Shown here: piece after piece, positions 15,909 through 24,495 of the stretch
Position numbering within the stretch: the stretch's first letter is position 1
How the letters are laid out: every line of letters begins with the position of its first letter
Assembly (NCBI GenBank): GCA_008534395.1
Contig: SHMQ01000002.1
Span: forward strand, 62,001 to 126,000
DNA length: 64,000 bases
Reading direction: 5' to 3'
Source: Candidatus Acidulodesulfobacterium acidiphilum
GTDB taxonomy: Bacteria; SZUA-79; Acidulodesulfobacterales; Acidulodesulfobacteraceae
Program-made: the position numbers and the translations under genes
The notes under the pieces: generated by a model
Seen by the model: the letters and a program-made list of their open reading frames with translations, nothing else
Told to the model about the DNA's origin: nothing
The model's database searches: none

Positions 15909-16040
15909 TTAAGCATTGCATAAGCTAAATCCGCAGCAAAAGCAGGTTAAGCAACCCTCTGCGTGATAAAGTTTAGCTCCGCATTCTGGGCAATATTCAA
16001 AATTTAAATTCTGACTTTTTTCTTCTTTTATCTTTTCCAT
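15909..16040 (-). CDS. Small zinc-ribbon protein (43 aa)
   Basis: A 43-residue frame starting at ATG 16040 after AGAGGATACGAAA. It carries CPECG at residues 17-21 and CLTCFCCG at 30-37, a four-cysteine zinc ribbon of the type often found on nucleic-acid-binding proteins. The stop is only 25 bases upstream of the retron RNA, so the gene and the retron probably share a transcript. Unknown role. Confidence 0.65.
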   Translation of the reverse strand: MEKIKEEKSQNLNFEYCPECGAKLYHAEGCLTCFCCGFSLCNA

Positions 16041-16388
16041 TTTCGTATCCTCTTTACTGTTCCTTATATATAAATAGCGAAGTTGCGAGGGTTTATTTCC
16101 CGACTACGATAAATCTTTTTATTTAACATTTTTTATATTTATCTTTTTCCTTAACAACGTTTTTTATAATGCCTTTAAAAACGTCCTCATTTGACCGTAG
16201 AGGCGTTTTTAGCTTCGGGCGTAGGTTTTGTATTAATAAGTTTTTTTAAGAGGTTCTAAAAAGGTGCTTTTTATATAATTTTTTCTTTCGGAATTTAAAG
16301 TCCTTTAAAAACCGCGATGCTGAAATCCGAATAATTTTAAGGGCAGGGGATCGCCTTTATTATATTTAATAATCTTTTTTCAACTTTA
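16041..16388. other. Gene-free structured stretch before copy A
   Basis: No credible gene. One leader motif (16,073-16,084) is present. Short hairpins are visible, for example AAAAACG-CCTC.../...GAGG-CGTTTTT at 16,168-16,207. The stretch leads directly into the large nested structure at 16,389 and is probably part of the same unit. Confidence 0.5.
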
Positions 16389-16679
16389 GCGGGGGATTAA
16401 AAGGGAGAAACGCCCCGAAACCTCAACTTAAAAACGCTTCGAAGGACAAACCGGACAGAATCGTTTCGGGGCGTTTCGGAAACAGGCAAATCCCCCGCCC
16501 CGCCGTTATAAAAAATTTCAAGGGGAATTCGATAGAAAATTAAACCCGAAGGGCTTGCAGGCTTTAGCCTGTTTATATTTTCTGTCGCAATTCTCCGTCA
16601 GGCGGTTTAGGAAAATTCGATAACAGTTTTATCGTTGTCGAATTTTCCGTTAAAAACCGCCTGTGAAATTTTTGCCTAA
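16389..16679. ncRNA. Large nested structured element, copy A (candidate RNA)
   Basis: Nested stems: GCGGGGGATT (16389-16398) with AATCCCCCGC (16489-16498); inside it AACGCCCCGAAAC (16409-16421) with GTTTCGGGGCGTT (16463-16475); then GATAGAAAAT with ATTTTCTGTC; then a long hairpin 16599-16663 built from CAGGCGGTTT and GAAAATTCGATAAC arms. Unpaired blocks AAGGGAGAAA, TTAAAAACGC, AGGACA, TTTCGGAA and AAAATTTCAAGG are shared with copy B (19,541-19,870), while the stems differ by compensatory changes. Strand of transcription is unknown. A DNA-level role (origin, transfer or packaging site) is an alternative. Confidence 0.7.
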
Positions 16680-17058
16680 TAAACCGCCGACGTGGAGCTT
16701 GCGGATATGTCGGCGCACTATTTTGCCGTAGCGGTTTTCTTTTCCAAGAAAAAACAATATAAAAACGGAATAGTTTCAGGCAGCTCTCCTGACCGGACGG
16801 ACGGTTCCTGCGGGACGGCGAATCTGCGGCGCCCAGACAAACTTAAAAATGTGGAATAACGATAAAGGGTATTTCTGTAATATAAAGGATTAACGGATTA
16901 AAATTGCCGCCGAAGGCGGCCGGCGCCGCCGGAGTTTTTTTATTTTATTTTCTAAATTATTTTAAAATCGGAAAAAGTCAGGTTATCCGGTCTGTTAAAC
17001 CGTCGGTCAGGGGAGCGACCCGCTGACGCTGCCGCCCTGACTTTCTCCTTATATATTT
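16680..17058. other. Gene-free structured stretch after copy A
   Basis: No credible gene. Several GC-rich hairpins, including GCCGCCGAAGGCGGC and GGCGCCGCC near 16,905-16,931, and TCAGG-rich arms near 16,980-17,042 (GTCAGG...CCTGAC). Base composition is much richer in G+C than neighbouring genes. Ends with the leader motif before the 91-aa gene. Confidence 0.5.
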
Positions 17059-17072
17059 ATAGCGAAGTTAAA

Positions 17073-17348
17073 TCAAATTTCAATGTAAGTATTATGACCG
17101 CATAACCTTATATACTCTTTAACTTCATTTCTTCTTAAATATTCCTTGAGGGTTCTTTTTAATTCTAAATTTATAATCGCCGCTTGCTGTTCCCGTTTTG
17201 CATTTTTTATCTCTTCTTTTTTTATTGCGATAACTGCTTTTAATCTGTTGTTGTTTATTTTTTTTAATAAAATGTTTAAAAAGTTATAAAATTCTTTACC
17301 CGACTTGCTAATTGCTATTTTTAAAACTTCCTTTTCTATCGTATCCAT
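17073..17348 (-). CDS. Hypothetical helical protein (91 aa)
   Basis: Unrecognised. Basic and helical throughout (KKINNNRLKAVIAIKKEEIK; LELKRTLKEYLRRNEVKEYI), likely a coiled coil. ATG 17348 follows AAGGAGATATTTATC. First of a group of short genes lying between the two structured regions. Confidence 0.6.
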   Translation of the reverse strand: MDTIEKEVLKIAISKSGKEFYNFLNILLKKINNNRLKAVIAIKKEEIKNAKREQQAAIINLELKRTLKEYLRRNEVKEYIRLCGHNTYIEI

Positions 17349-17370
17349 GATAAATATCTCCTTTTTAAAA

Positions 17371-17457
17371 TTAAATAAAAAATAATGCTGTTAATAAAAT
17401 CATAAAGAACGTTATGCTTATGCCCTGCTCTATATATTCTTTCGTTATAGCTTTCAT
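17371..17457 (-). CDS. Membrane micropeptide (28 aa, tentative)
   Basis: A 28-codon frame (MKAITKEYIEQGISITFFMI...) ending in one hydrophobic span. It sits between the hairpin at 17,468-17,490 and the 91-aa gene, with only a weak G-rich ribosome site. A similar micropeptide frame occurs at 18,830-18,916, next to the same kind of hairpin, which is why I list it. Confidence 0.3.
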   Translation of the reverse strand: MKAITKEYIEQGISITFFMILLTALFFI

Positions 17458-17467
17458 AATTGCCCCC

Positions 17468-17490
17468 ATGGCGGGGTTGTTAGCCCCGCC
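17468..17490. repeat. Intergenic hairpin, identical to 18,526-18,546
   Basis: GGCGGGG-TTGTTA-CCCCGCC type palindrome (GGCGGGGTTGTTAGCCCCGC). The same 21 bases occur at 18,526-18,546. Both lie directly upstream of the ribosome site of a minus-strand gene. Two further hairpins in equivalent positions (CCCCTCTTTCGAGGGG near 17,920; GCCTGCCTATGCAGGC near 18,801) suggest a shared regulatory or insulating role. Confidence 0.6.
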
Positions 17491-17516
17491 CGTTATAGTT
17501 GTAAAGGTTGTTTATT

Positions 17517-17906
17517 TTATAAATCTATTTCCAAAGGGTCTTCTCCCAAAACAGGACTGCAAGATATTTTTATCTTTTTTATTTCGCCCGTGTCAATATC
17601 GAAACCCCGCTGAACGTAAAAATCTTCTTCTTCCGCTCTGTTTATGATTTCTCCGTTATTGCCGCAATATTTATCCGATTCCGCAATGGCTTTTATTAAT
17701 TTGCTTTCAATGGAAGGATACTTCTTAATTATTTTTTCTTTTGATAAAATTTCTTTAGCGTCATACAAGAACCCTTCTTTAAGGATTTTTTCAATCCTTT
17801 TTTGTGCGTCTTCGATAAATTCGACCGCTGTAGAAAATTCCTGACAGGCTAAAAAATGTATTGCGTTTTTTAAATCCGTCTGCGTGTTATAAAAAAAATA
17901 TTTCAT
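17517..17906 (-). CDS. Hypothetical protein (129 aa)
   Basis: Unrecognised. Start set at ATG 17906 because GGGGGTAATT lies directly upstream; a longer frame reads through the hairpin at 17,920. The N-terminal 90 residues are helical (FIEDAQKRIEKILKEGFLYD), the C-terminal part acidic with DIDTGEIKKIKIS. No membrane segment. Confidence 0.6.
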   Translation of the reverse strand: MKYFFYNTQTDLKNAIHFLACQEFSTAVEFIEDAQKRIEKILKEGFLYDAKEILSKEKIIKKYPSIESKLIKAIAESDKYCGNNGEIINRAEEEDFYVQRGFDIDTGEIKKIKISCSPVLGEDPLEIDL

Positions 17907-17955
17907 AATTACCCCCTGCCCCTCTTTCGAGGGGCTTTTAAAATTAATGTTAAAA

Positions 17956-18504
17956 TTAAAATGCAAAAGCGGTTTGTAAGTTTTTCGTTGCCTGCTCCGG
18001 CTGTCTTTTTTGATATTTTGCTTTTATTTTTATTTCGTCTTCTTCGATTTCGTCCTCGTCGAACATTCCGGCGCTTTCATTGTAGGTTTCCCATTTTTTC
18101 GCTGGGATTAAATCTATAAGCTCTGTTGCTTTTCCGTCCTGAGATATTACGGTATTTAAAGAAGCAGTAAAACAATTTTTCAAATCAAGGTAGCTTATTA
18201 TCGCTTTTTCAAGTTTTCTTTCTAATTTATTTTTTTTGCCGGGAATGTAAACTTTTGCGGCTCTTGTTAAGGTAAGAAACAGGCGGTATATTTCGCCTTT
18301 TAAATTTCTATTAAAGCGGTCGAAGTCTTTCTGGTCTTTAAATTCGATGTTTAAAAATTGCGGATAGTTTGTTGCCTTCTGCATTATCTTTTCAATAAGA
18401 TATGCTTTAATATGTCTATCCATAAGCAAATCTCTATTTATTACTTCTTCGTTCATTTCTTCGATTGCCATATTAACAAATGTTTCAATTATTTCGCTTT
18501 TCAT
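17956..18504 (-). CDS. Hypothetical protein (182 aa), similar in layout to 37,359-37,817
   Basis: Unrecognised helical protein ending in an acidic-basic tail (DEDEIEEDEIKIKAKYQKRQ). The central FKDQKDFDRFNRNLKGEIYRL followed later by ATELIDLIP parallels FQELDKFLKMEVHFLYKNLL and RYADIIDDD of the 152-aa protein in element 2, so the two may be distant relatives carried by both elements (inference). ATG 18504 follows GAGGAGAAGAAAA. Confidence 0.6.
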   Translation of the reverse strand: MKSEIIETFVNMAIEEMNEEVINRDLLMDRHIKAYLIEKIMQKATNYPQFLNIEFKDQKDFDRFNRNLKGEIYRLFLTLTRAAKVYIPGKKNKLERKLEKAIISYLDLKNCFTASLNTVISQDGKATELIDLIPAKKWETYNESAGMFDEDEIEEDEIKIKAKYQKRQPEQATKNLQTAFAF

Positions 18505-18558
18505 TTTTTCTTCTCCTCTATTTATGGCGGGGTTGTTAGCCCCGCCGTTATTTAAAAT

Positions 18559-18786
18559 TTATTTATTGTGAAATATCCTTTTATATAACTTTACAGTGTG
18601 TTTTATCTCGTCTGGTAGATAATAGCCCCCAATGAAAGATTTACGATTGCCATATATTAATTCAGCTTTTTTTCCTCCTTTTTTCACGTATAAATATAAG
18701 GAATGGTAGAACGTCAACGCCTCCCAATCCTTTACTTTGTATAAAATTTTTGTTGCAATTTTTAAGCTTTCCTCATTCATTCTCAT
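18559..18786 (-). CDS. Hypothetical basic protein (75 aa)
   Basis: Unrecognised, basic (YVKKGGKKAELIYGNRKSF), with a Tyr-rich N-terminal helix. ATG is preceded by AAGGAGAAAACAAA; the alternative ATG two codons downstream (MNEES) has slightly better spacing. Last conventional gene before the large non-coding region. Confidence 0.55.
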   Translation of the reverse strand: MRMNEESLKIATKILYKVKDWEALTFYHSLYLYVKKGGKKAELIYGNRKSFIGGYYLPDEIKHTVKLYKRIFHNK

Positions 18787-18829
18787 TTTGTTTTCTCCTT
18801 TGCCTGCCTATGCAGGCTTTTAAAGTTAA

Positions 18830-18916
18830 TTAAATTAAATGTGCTAACTGATAAAGGTTAAAAACTACCAAACTAAAATCTAAAGCCATTAAACTTATTC
18901 CGATTAACCTATCCAT
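18830..18916 (-). CDS. Membrane micropeptide (28 aa)
   Basis: A short frame (MDRLIGISLMALDFSLVVFN...) with a strong GGAGGTAGTGAAA ribosome site at the right distance from ATG 18916 and one hydrophobic span. The ribosome site makes it more credible than most frames of this size. It is the first frame after the 18.97-21.3 kb structured region when read on the minus strand. Confidence 0.4.
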   Translation of the reverse strand: MDRLIGISLMALDFSLVVFNLYQLAHLI

Positions 18917-18972
18917 TTTCACTACCTCCGATTTAAATTTTTTTTAACTTTTAATAATTTTTTTTTAAATTT

Positions 18973-19294
18973 TTTTTGCTTTTTTTATCGCCCTTTTACC
19001 GTCGGAGACATTTGCGGAGTAAAATTTACTTTTTGCTTTGCAAGGCGTGCCAAAATTTGAAGAGATTAGAAAACAAAATATTTTAAATTTTTCTCTGCGT
19101 CGTTAGAGATAAAGTAATGTCAATCTATTGTTTGAATGCAAGATATAAAAACGAACTGAAAAATTTAAAATATTTTTTTTCTACTCAAATAAAAAAATAT
19201 TTTGGCACGACTTGCTTAAGCAAAAAGCGTAGCGAAGCGAAGTCCGCAGGATAAATTTTACGTAGCAAATCTGGGGCGATAAAAAAAGCAAAAA
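18973..19294. ncRNA. 320-nt near-complete rod hairpin (candidate RNA or cruciform)
   Basis: Outer arms of 21 bases pair perfectly (18973-18993 with 19274-19294). Inside, in order: GTAAAATTTA (19019-19028) with TAAATTTTAC (19252-19261); CTTTTTGCTT (19029-19038) with AAGCAAAAAG (19218-19227); GCAAGGCGTGCCAAAAT (19040-19056) with ATTTTGGCACGACTTGC (19199-19215); and AAAATATTTTAAATTTTT (about 19075-19092) with its complement (19160-19177). Together this folds into one long rod. No gene overlaps it. Confidence 0.7.
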
Positions 19295-19540
19295 AATCTA
19301 AAAAATAAAAGAAAAATATTCATACCACAAATACTACAAGTGCTTCTGTTTTAGTGAGGCAAGCAAAGCGAAGCCGAACTAAAACTCTTTTAAATCCTAC
19401 AACATCGTTGTTTTTCCAAGTAAAAACTAATAAGTCTTATGCCGGTATTATGAACGCAGCGGGATCGTCGCTGTCTTAATGAAACGAAGTTTCGAAGAGA
19501 GTTCGCTTTTACTTTACTTAATAAGTAGTTATTCCTCGCT
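19295..19540. other. Gene-free linker with hairpins between rod and copy B
   Basis: No credible gene. One clear hairpin is GTTTTAGT..GGC/GCC..ACTAAAAC at 19,348-19,385. A block ACAACATCGTTGTTT at 19,399-19,413 recurs at 20,579-20,593. Confidence 0.5.
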
Positions 19541-19870
19541 TGCGGGTTCGGGACATAAGGGAGAAAACGGGCGCAAAATCACAATTAAAAACGCCCCAGA
19601 GGACAGCCCCATACAAAAAATTATTTTGCGTCCGTTTTCGGAATAGGTTTGTCCCGAACCGTCGCCGTCCGCAAAAAAATTTCAAGGAGAATTCGATAGG
19701 TTTGGTCACAGGACGGACGTTATGGGATAACTTATCCAAGTTAAAAAACTATCCGCCGAAGCCTGTGAGCAAACCTGTCGCAATTCTCCGTCAGGCGGTT
19801 TAGGAAAATTCGATAACAGTTTTATCGTTGTCGAATTTTCCGTTAAAAACCGACTGTAAAATTTTTGCCT
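19541..19870. ncRNA. Large nested structured element, copy B (candidate RNA)
   Basis: Same layout as copy A but with different stem sequences: GGTTCGGGACA (19545-19555) with TGTCCCGAACC (19650-19660); inside, AAAACGGGCGCAAAAT (19564-19579) with ATTTTGCGTCCGTTTT (19623-19638); then GATAGGTTT..TCACAGG with CCTGTGA..AAACCTGTC; then the near-identical 63-base hairpin at 19792-19854. Loop and junction blocks (AAGGGAGAAA, TTAAAAACGC, AGGACA, TTTCGGAA, AAATTTCAAGG, CGCAATTCTCCGTCAGG) are conserved with copy A. Covariation of this extent argues for selection on structure. Confidence 0.7.
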
Positions 19871-21330
19871 AAGGGACGGGCGCAAGGAGCGAGCGACGCA
19901 GCGCCCCACTAAATCGATTTAAGAACGTTAATCTTAAAAGCCTGTCCAAAGAAAAAGCTGGATTAACTTAAATTAAGTCCGAAAAATGCGCTCAGGTTAA
20001 GTTACCGATACTCTGCTATACGGCACGATATAAAAAAGAATCGGGCGCCCGTTGCGAAGCAATGGGCTAAAACTATAAAGATGCCGTATAGCAGATAAGA
20101 TAATATAAATACGTATAGCCGGATAAGCATACGGTATGCGTATAGATAGATAAACAGTCAGGTATTAGCAGTGAAGCACGTGCAGGGTTCAAGAAAGACA
20201 GGCGGGGTATTCCACTAAAGCATTATAAAGACGAAAAGACTTTTAAAATAAAAAAAGCTCAAACGAAGACGTCCACCCCGCCGTCTTTCTTGTGTAAGAA
20301 AAATAAGCGGCGCAAGCCGTTACAATTTTGAAACGAAAAGGCGGTTAAGAATAAAAGTTAAAAGAAACTATCAAAGCGGGAATCGGAACGACGAAGATGT
20401 TCCGAGAGAGCCCCAAGGCGAACGAGGAACGAAGGGAAAGGAAAAAAATGGAAAGGAAAAGAAGGGAAAGGAAAAAGGGAAATAAAGGAAAAAGGAAACG
20501 AAAAAAAATTATCCGTTTATTCGGAGACGAAAAAGGAAAATTATTTATACCGTTCACTACGAATTAGATTTCAAAAACACAACATCGTTGTTTGGTTCGC
20601 AAGTGGAAACGAAAGCAAAAAAACGATGTAAGAAATTCTTCTACGAAAAGCTGAATAGGAGTGTAAGGCTTTCGCTGTGGAGTGGAACGGCAGGATTGCC
20701 TTGTTGATAAAAAAATAAAAGTGCTAAATTGAATTACGTAAAAAAAGACGATAAAATTCAAAAACAAAAAGGCAATCCGAAGTGAAACGGAACAGCATCA
20801 GTTTTTATTTTGCCCAAGACGAAGTCTTGCTTTAATGGCAAAATAAAAACTCTCAACTACTCCCCCTTGCGAATAGCGAGGGGGTGAGGGGGGTGTCTCA
20901 CGTGTGGCTTCAGTGCGAGATATTGACTTTCCACTGTTGCAACTATAAAAACGATAAAAATAAAATAAGATAAATGCAAAAAATAAAAACGAAAGTCAAT
21001 ATCCGCACGGTGTAGCATTCGCGGCGATTTCTTTCAACTTAAATCGCCGCGAATGCGTGCAAAGAGGTTCGTAGCCGTATCGGCTTTTAAAATAAAACAC
21101 GCTTTTTTGTTTTATTTTAAAAGCCGAAGGTTTCACCGCTTCACTTTAAGGTGAAACCGGTAGGCACGAACCTCGTATATTTTTTTTTATTTTTTATGTT
21201 TTTGCTGCGGCTCTCTTAGATGGTTTTACTCAACTTGAGTAAAAAATATTGCAGAACACAACAAACTACAACTTAAATCTTCTGCAATATTTTTTATGAG
21301 CCGCAGCGATAAAAAATAAAAAAAAATATA
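19871..21330. other. Run of strong hairpins, no genes (candidate continuation of structured RNA)
   Basis: Perfect or near-perfect stems follow one another: 20013-20025 with 20082-20094; 20190-20209 with 20275-20292; 20920-20931 with 20991-21002; 21015-21030 with 21041-21056 (16 bp). A three-way junction has outer arms 21064-21072/21166-21174 and inner hairpins 21081-21098/21109-21126 (18 bp) and 21129-21137/21150-21158. A two-level hairpin pairs 21204-21213 with 21298-21307 and 21241-21256 with 21280-21295. Frames of 60-70 codons here are low-complexity and lack ribosome sites. Could be a giant RNA, an origin, or a transfer site. Confidence 0.6.
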
Positions 21331-21868
21331 CAACACACTATACAACTTTGTCGGTGTTTTTCAAATTCAAAATTACTTAATAAAATTGAATACTTAACTA
21401 TGGCAAATTACCGTATATATTTGAGTGGGGGGTAACTACGGGGGGTAGGTGCATTTTTTTATGTTTTTTTATGGTTAAAAATCGACCGTATTTTGCATTT
21501 AAAGGCGACGATTTTATCTCTGAATAATTTCTTATTAGATAAAAAAATACGACCTTAAAAACAGTTTTAAGAGCGTTATTTTTTTCATAAAAATGAATTG
21601 AAATTTTGTCATTTTAAAAACAAAGATTTGCAATTTTAAACTTAAAAATTAAAAAAAATTTAACGATAATCATTCTGCTTTTTTATAAAAAAAAATAAAA
21701 AACAATCTAAAATTTAAGTTAATTCCGTCAAAAAGTTTTTAACTTTTAGATGATTTTTGAATTAAAAAACGGCTTTCAAATTTTAATTTTAAGGCTTGTT
21801 TTTTTCGTTCAGGACGTTTACTATCAGGTTAAAAATAGGCGGGATTAAAATCGATTTTACGCAAAAAA
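21331..21868. other. AT-rich gene-free stretch
   Basis: Nothing convincing seen: long A/T runs, one G-run (TGGGGGGTAACTACGGGGGG near 21,426) and no frame with a ribosome site. Less structured than the preceding 2.4 kb. Confidence 0.5.
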
Positions 21869-21897
21869 AACGCCGGATAAAATTAATTTCCGGCGTG
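21869..21897 (-). terminator. Terminator after the replication-relaxation gene
   Basis: CGCCGG (21871-21876) and CCGGCG (21890-21895) with flanking pairs form a hairpin; on the minus strand it is followed by a run of eight T. It sits 20 bases past the stop of the 21,917-22,747 gene, as expected for a rho-independent terminator. Confidence 0.8.
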
Positions 21898-21916
21898 AAA
21901 AATGATAAAAACAACC

Positions 21917-22747
21917 TTAATTCAGTCCAGTCCATAGTTTCAAAAAAGTTTCGGGATTAGAAAAAAAATCGTCTAAAACTACGACTAAATTTTTATCTGC
22001 CGCATCCGAAAAAATCATTTTTTTGTCTAAAACCGAATCGTATTTAAACGACTCGCCGGCGTAATTCATAAATATTTTTATTAATCTTTCTTTATCTTTT
22101 TGACTTGGCACAAGCCATACCGTCTTATCGTATTCCTTAAGATATTGCGACCAAAAAAGACGCTTACCGTAATGCTTGTGGTCTGGTTTTATGTTAAGTT
22201 CTATTTCTATTAATAAGTTTAAATTTCGAATAAGAATATCGGGACGGATTTTATATTTATTCTTTTTGTCTATGTAAATTCTTTCGTCGTTATAGTCGTC
22301 CAAAACCGATTCCGTTTCATAATTTAGGAGTTCGTTTTTGTTACCGTTTTCATCTATCCTAAATCTTTCTACTATGGCGGCTACCCTTCGGATGTATAAA
22401 TTATGTTTAAGATGTTCGCCCTGAACGCCTACTGTTTTTATTTTTTCTTTGCCGAATAATTTACAACCTTGAGTATCAAGACTAAATGCCGTCAGTAGTT
22501 CAGGTTTTGCATTCCAATCAGGGGAATTTATCGTGATTCTTGTTTTACGAATATAATTGTAAGAGATTAGTTTTTTAATTCTGTCCCAAAAAGCTCTGTC
22601 ACTTTTTTTATTCAATAAAATTTTGGCGGTTACGTCGTCAATATATTTATTGTCTGCTATAAATCGCAATAAAAGTTTATCGTTATTTTGTAATTCTATT
22701 CTTTTTTTGCTTAATGAATCTTTAATTTTTGAAAAATCTATCGTCAT
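21917..22747 (-). CDS. Replication-relaxation / MobC-like plasmid protein
   Basis: 276 residues. The N-terminal half is a winged-helix pattern (LLLRFIADNKYIDDVTAKIL ... IKKLISYNYIRKTRI). The second half has KIRPDILIRNLNLLIEIELN followed by GKRLFWSQYL, matching the D-x-L..hhEhE core of the replication-relaxation family found on plasmids and conjugative elements. In these elements it helps open or process the plasmid origin. No good Shine-Dalgarno precedes ATG 22747. Only about 110 bases separate it from the right end of the IscB element, which lies between it and the coupling-protein genes, so the insertion may have altered its original expression. Confidence 0.65.
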   Translation of the reverse strand: MTIDFSKIKDSLSKKRIELQNNDKLLLRFIADNKYIDDVTAKILLNKKSDRAFWDRIKKLISYNYIRKTRITINSPDWNAKPELLTAFSLDTQGCKLFGKEKIKTVGVQGEHLKHNLYIRRVAAIVERFRIDENGNKNELLNYETESVLDDYNDERIYIDKKNKYKIRPDILIRNLNLLIEIELNIKPDHKHYGKRLFWSQYLKEYDKTVWLVPSQKDKERLIKIFMNYAGESFKYDSVLDKKMIFSDAADKNLVVVLDDFFSNPETFLKLWTGLN

Positions 22748-22946
22748 AATTTAGCTGTTTTTTTATAAAAAAAATAATTAAATATAATCTAAATTTTTAC
22801 TCCAAAAGTCATTGCTCAGATTGCAGTTTGAAGCGGTGAAAATTTTTCAAAATTTTGAATATTGACAGGCTTATATTTAACTCCCCCGCCGAGAAGTCCC
22901 CGTCTGTTAGGGCGAGGATAACAGGCGGTAATAGTTTCTTTATCTT

Positions 22947-24236
22947 TTACGCCAGTATTCTTTCCGTTATCCAATTGTTATTCCTCCTTATATGCTCTAT
23001 TTTATCTGCGGCAACCTGCTTATAGGATTTGCCGTCCGCTTTTATATAGTCACCGTTAATATCCTGAACGTAGCAGGCGTTTCCGGTAAATCCCGAAATA
23101 TATCCCTTTTTACCGCATACCTTAACTTTATCCCATAATGCAAACTTCCTGCCGTTTACGGTAATTTCTTTGGTATTTTTAGCGTTCCTGACCGAATGGA
23201 CGTTAGGCTCTTTTCTGCCTTTCCTCGCCGTAGCTTCGTGCAGGGAACGTTTCTTTTTTCTTGCCTGCTTAATAACAGTTATAAGAATAACGTTATCTTT
23301 TACTTCCGTTATGCCTGTAATAGCTATGGCGTCGTTATAATGCTCTTTTTCTAATTCAAGACTGCGCCTGTTTATAGAAGTAAGATAGCCGTAGGTAAAT
23401 GCAACCTTATCTCCATAAATAGCCTTAAATTCGTCCATAAGTTTATATCTTACGGCGTTATACATTGCGGCGGATATAAACTGCTTTGCTTTTTTGAGTT
23501 TTGATAAAGCTCCTGTCTTATGTCCTTTTATATGACAGCTTTTATGTAATAACGCAAGATTATCGGGTTTATTAGTCCCGCCGTCCGCTCTCGGTATTAT
23601 ATGGTGAATATGCCAGCCGTCATTTTCTTTGTAACCTTTATGACAAAGCTGGCATTTGCCGCTTTCTCTTACGAGTAAAAACTGCTTGGCGTTTTCATAG
23701 CCGTATAAAGAGCCCTGCTGATATTCAACGCCGGATATGTCGGGATTAATAAGTTTTTGCATATCGAATTTATTAATTTCTATTTTTAACGTATAATCGG
23801 GATAATAGCTTACGAGTTCGTTAATTTTATTAACTATATGCCTTGCTTTTTGTTCTATGCTCGACGGTAACCGTCCTGCTTTTTTATTGCAGCGGTTTAA
23901 AAATCTTGCCTTGCGGTAACGGGTATTTCTGTTTCTTCTACTACGTCTCAATACTTTTCTTGCCGCAAGTAAAGATTTAACGTCGGTTCTTAACCTGATT
24001 TCGCCTTTTTCTACTATTTTACCGTTATCCAACGCTACTGCGTATCCGGTAGTATCGCCGGGGTCAACGCCTACGGTTGCGTGCTGGACAATTTCGGGAG
24101 TATCGAACAATAACCGGATAGTAAACGGCTTTTTCGATATTATTACCGCCTTGCCTTCTTTTAGCATACGCCTTACCTTGCCGTATCTTTTGGTCGGCAT
24201 AAGCTGTTTTCCGTTCTTGCTAATTACTTTTACCAT
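22947..24236 (-). CDS. iscB: IscB RNA-guided HNH/RuvC nuclease
   Basis: 429 residues, typical IscB length. Domains in order: PLMP (NGKQLMPTKRYGKVRRMLKE), RuvC-I VGVDPGDTTGYA (Asp near 58), Arg-rich bridge helix RRSRRNRNTRYRKARFLNR, RuvC-II KIEINKFD (Glu), HNH domain CQLCHKGY..WHIHHIIPRADGG..DNLALLHKSCH with both CxxC-type zinc ligands and catalytic His, and RuvC-III EKEHYNDAIAI (His/Asp). All expected catalytic residues are present, so the enzyme looks intact. IscB is the ancestor-type relative of Cas9 and works with the omega RNA encoded directly upstream. ATG 24236 follows GAGGTAAGAA. Confidence 0.97.
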   Translation of the reverse strand: MVKVISKNGKQLMPTKRYGKVRRMLKEGKAVIISKKPFTIRLLFDTPEIVQHATVGVDPGDTTGYAVALDNGKIVEKGEIRLRTDVKSLLAARKVLRRSRRNRNTRYRKARFLNRCNKKAGRLPSSIEQKARHIVNKINELVSYYPDYTLKIEINKFDMQKLINPDISGVEYQQGSLYGYENAKQFLLVRESGKCQLCHKGYKENDGWHIHHIIPRADGGTNKPDNLALLHKSCHIKGHKTGALSKLKKAKQFISAAMYNAVRYKLMDEFKAIYGDKVAFTYGYLTSINRRSLELEKEHYNDAIAITGITEVKDNVILITVIKQARKKKRSLHEATARKGRKEPNVHSVRNAKNTKEITVNGRKFALWDKVKVCGKKGYISGFTGNACYVQDINGDYIKADGKSYKQVAADKIEHIRRNNNWITERILA

Positions 24237-24237
24237 T

Positions 24238-24495
24238 TCTTACCTCTAAAAAGTTACTGTAAGTCTTCCTTTTGGAAGTTATTGCCCATCGGCAATGTTA
24301 TAAGCGCTTTGTTAAATGAGGTTGACTAAGAGTTTCCTCTTTGTTTACAGAGCCTCGATAGAGCTTGACGCTTGGGCATTACGTCAGGGTATCATCACGC
24401 AAATAACGTAGTATCGGTTATGTCTCCGATACTTAGCCTAGACAACCAATTACTCTTGAACCTTACGGTTCAAACCCCGTCCGAAAGGGCGGGGT
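24238..24495 (-). ncRNA. Omega RNA (HEARO) of IscB
   Basis: About 250 bases between the element left end and iscB hold a series of hairpins on the minus strand: CCCCGCCC/GGACGGGG, GAACC-GTAA-GGTTC, AGTATCGG/CCGATACT, and smaller ones such as GCCGATGGGC and CTTCC-AAAA-GGAAG next to the start codon. HEARO/omega RNAs occupy exactly this place and size. The guide would come from the sequence flanking the left end, here reading GAGGAGTAATGTCAAT on the minus strand. Exact ends cannot be set without RNA data. Confidence 0.85.

Noticed and set aside
19518-19909. Open frames over structured copy B on both strands
   Set aside because: They are by-products of the hairpins (similar frames on both strands), are not conserved in copy A and have no ribosome site.
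20345-20767. Open frames of about 70 codons on the minus strand
   Set aside because: Low-complexity Phe/Leu/Ser products from AT- or GA-rich structured DNA, no ribosome sites, overlapping strong hairpins.
16041-21330. tmRNA, RNase P or SRP RNA, or a CRISPR array
   Set aside because: None of the conserved cores of these RNAs is visible and there is no array of regularly spaced identical repeats with unique spacers anywhere in the window.
22947-24236. TnpB (IS605 accessory nuclease)
   Set aside because: The N-terminal PLMP domain and the HNH insertion identify IscB, not TnpB.
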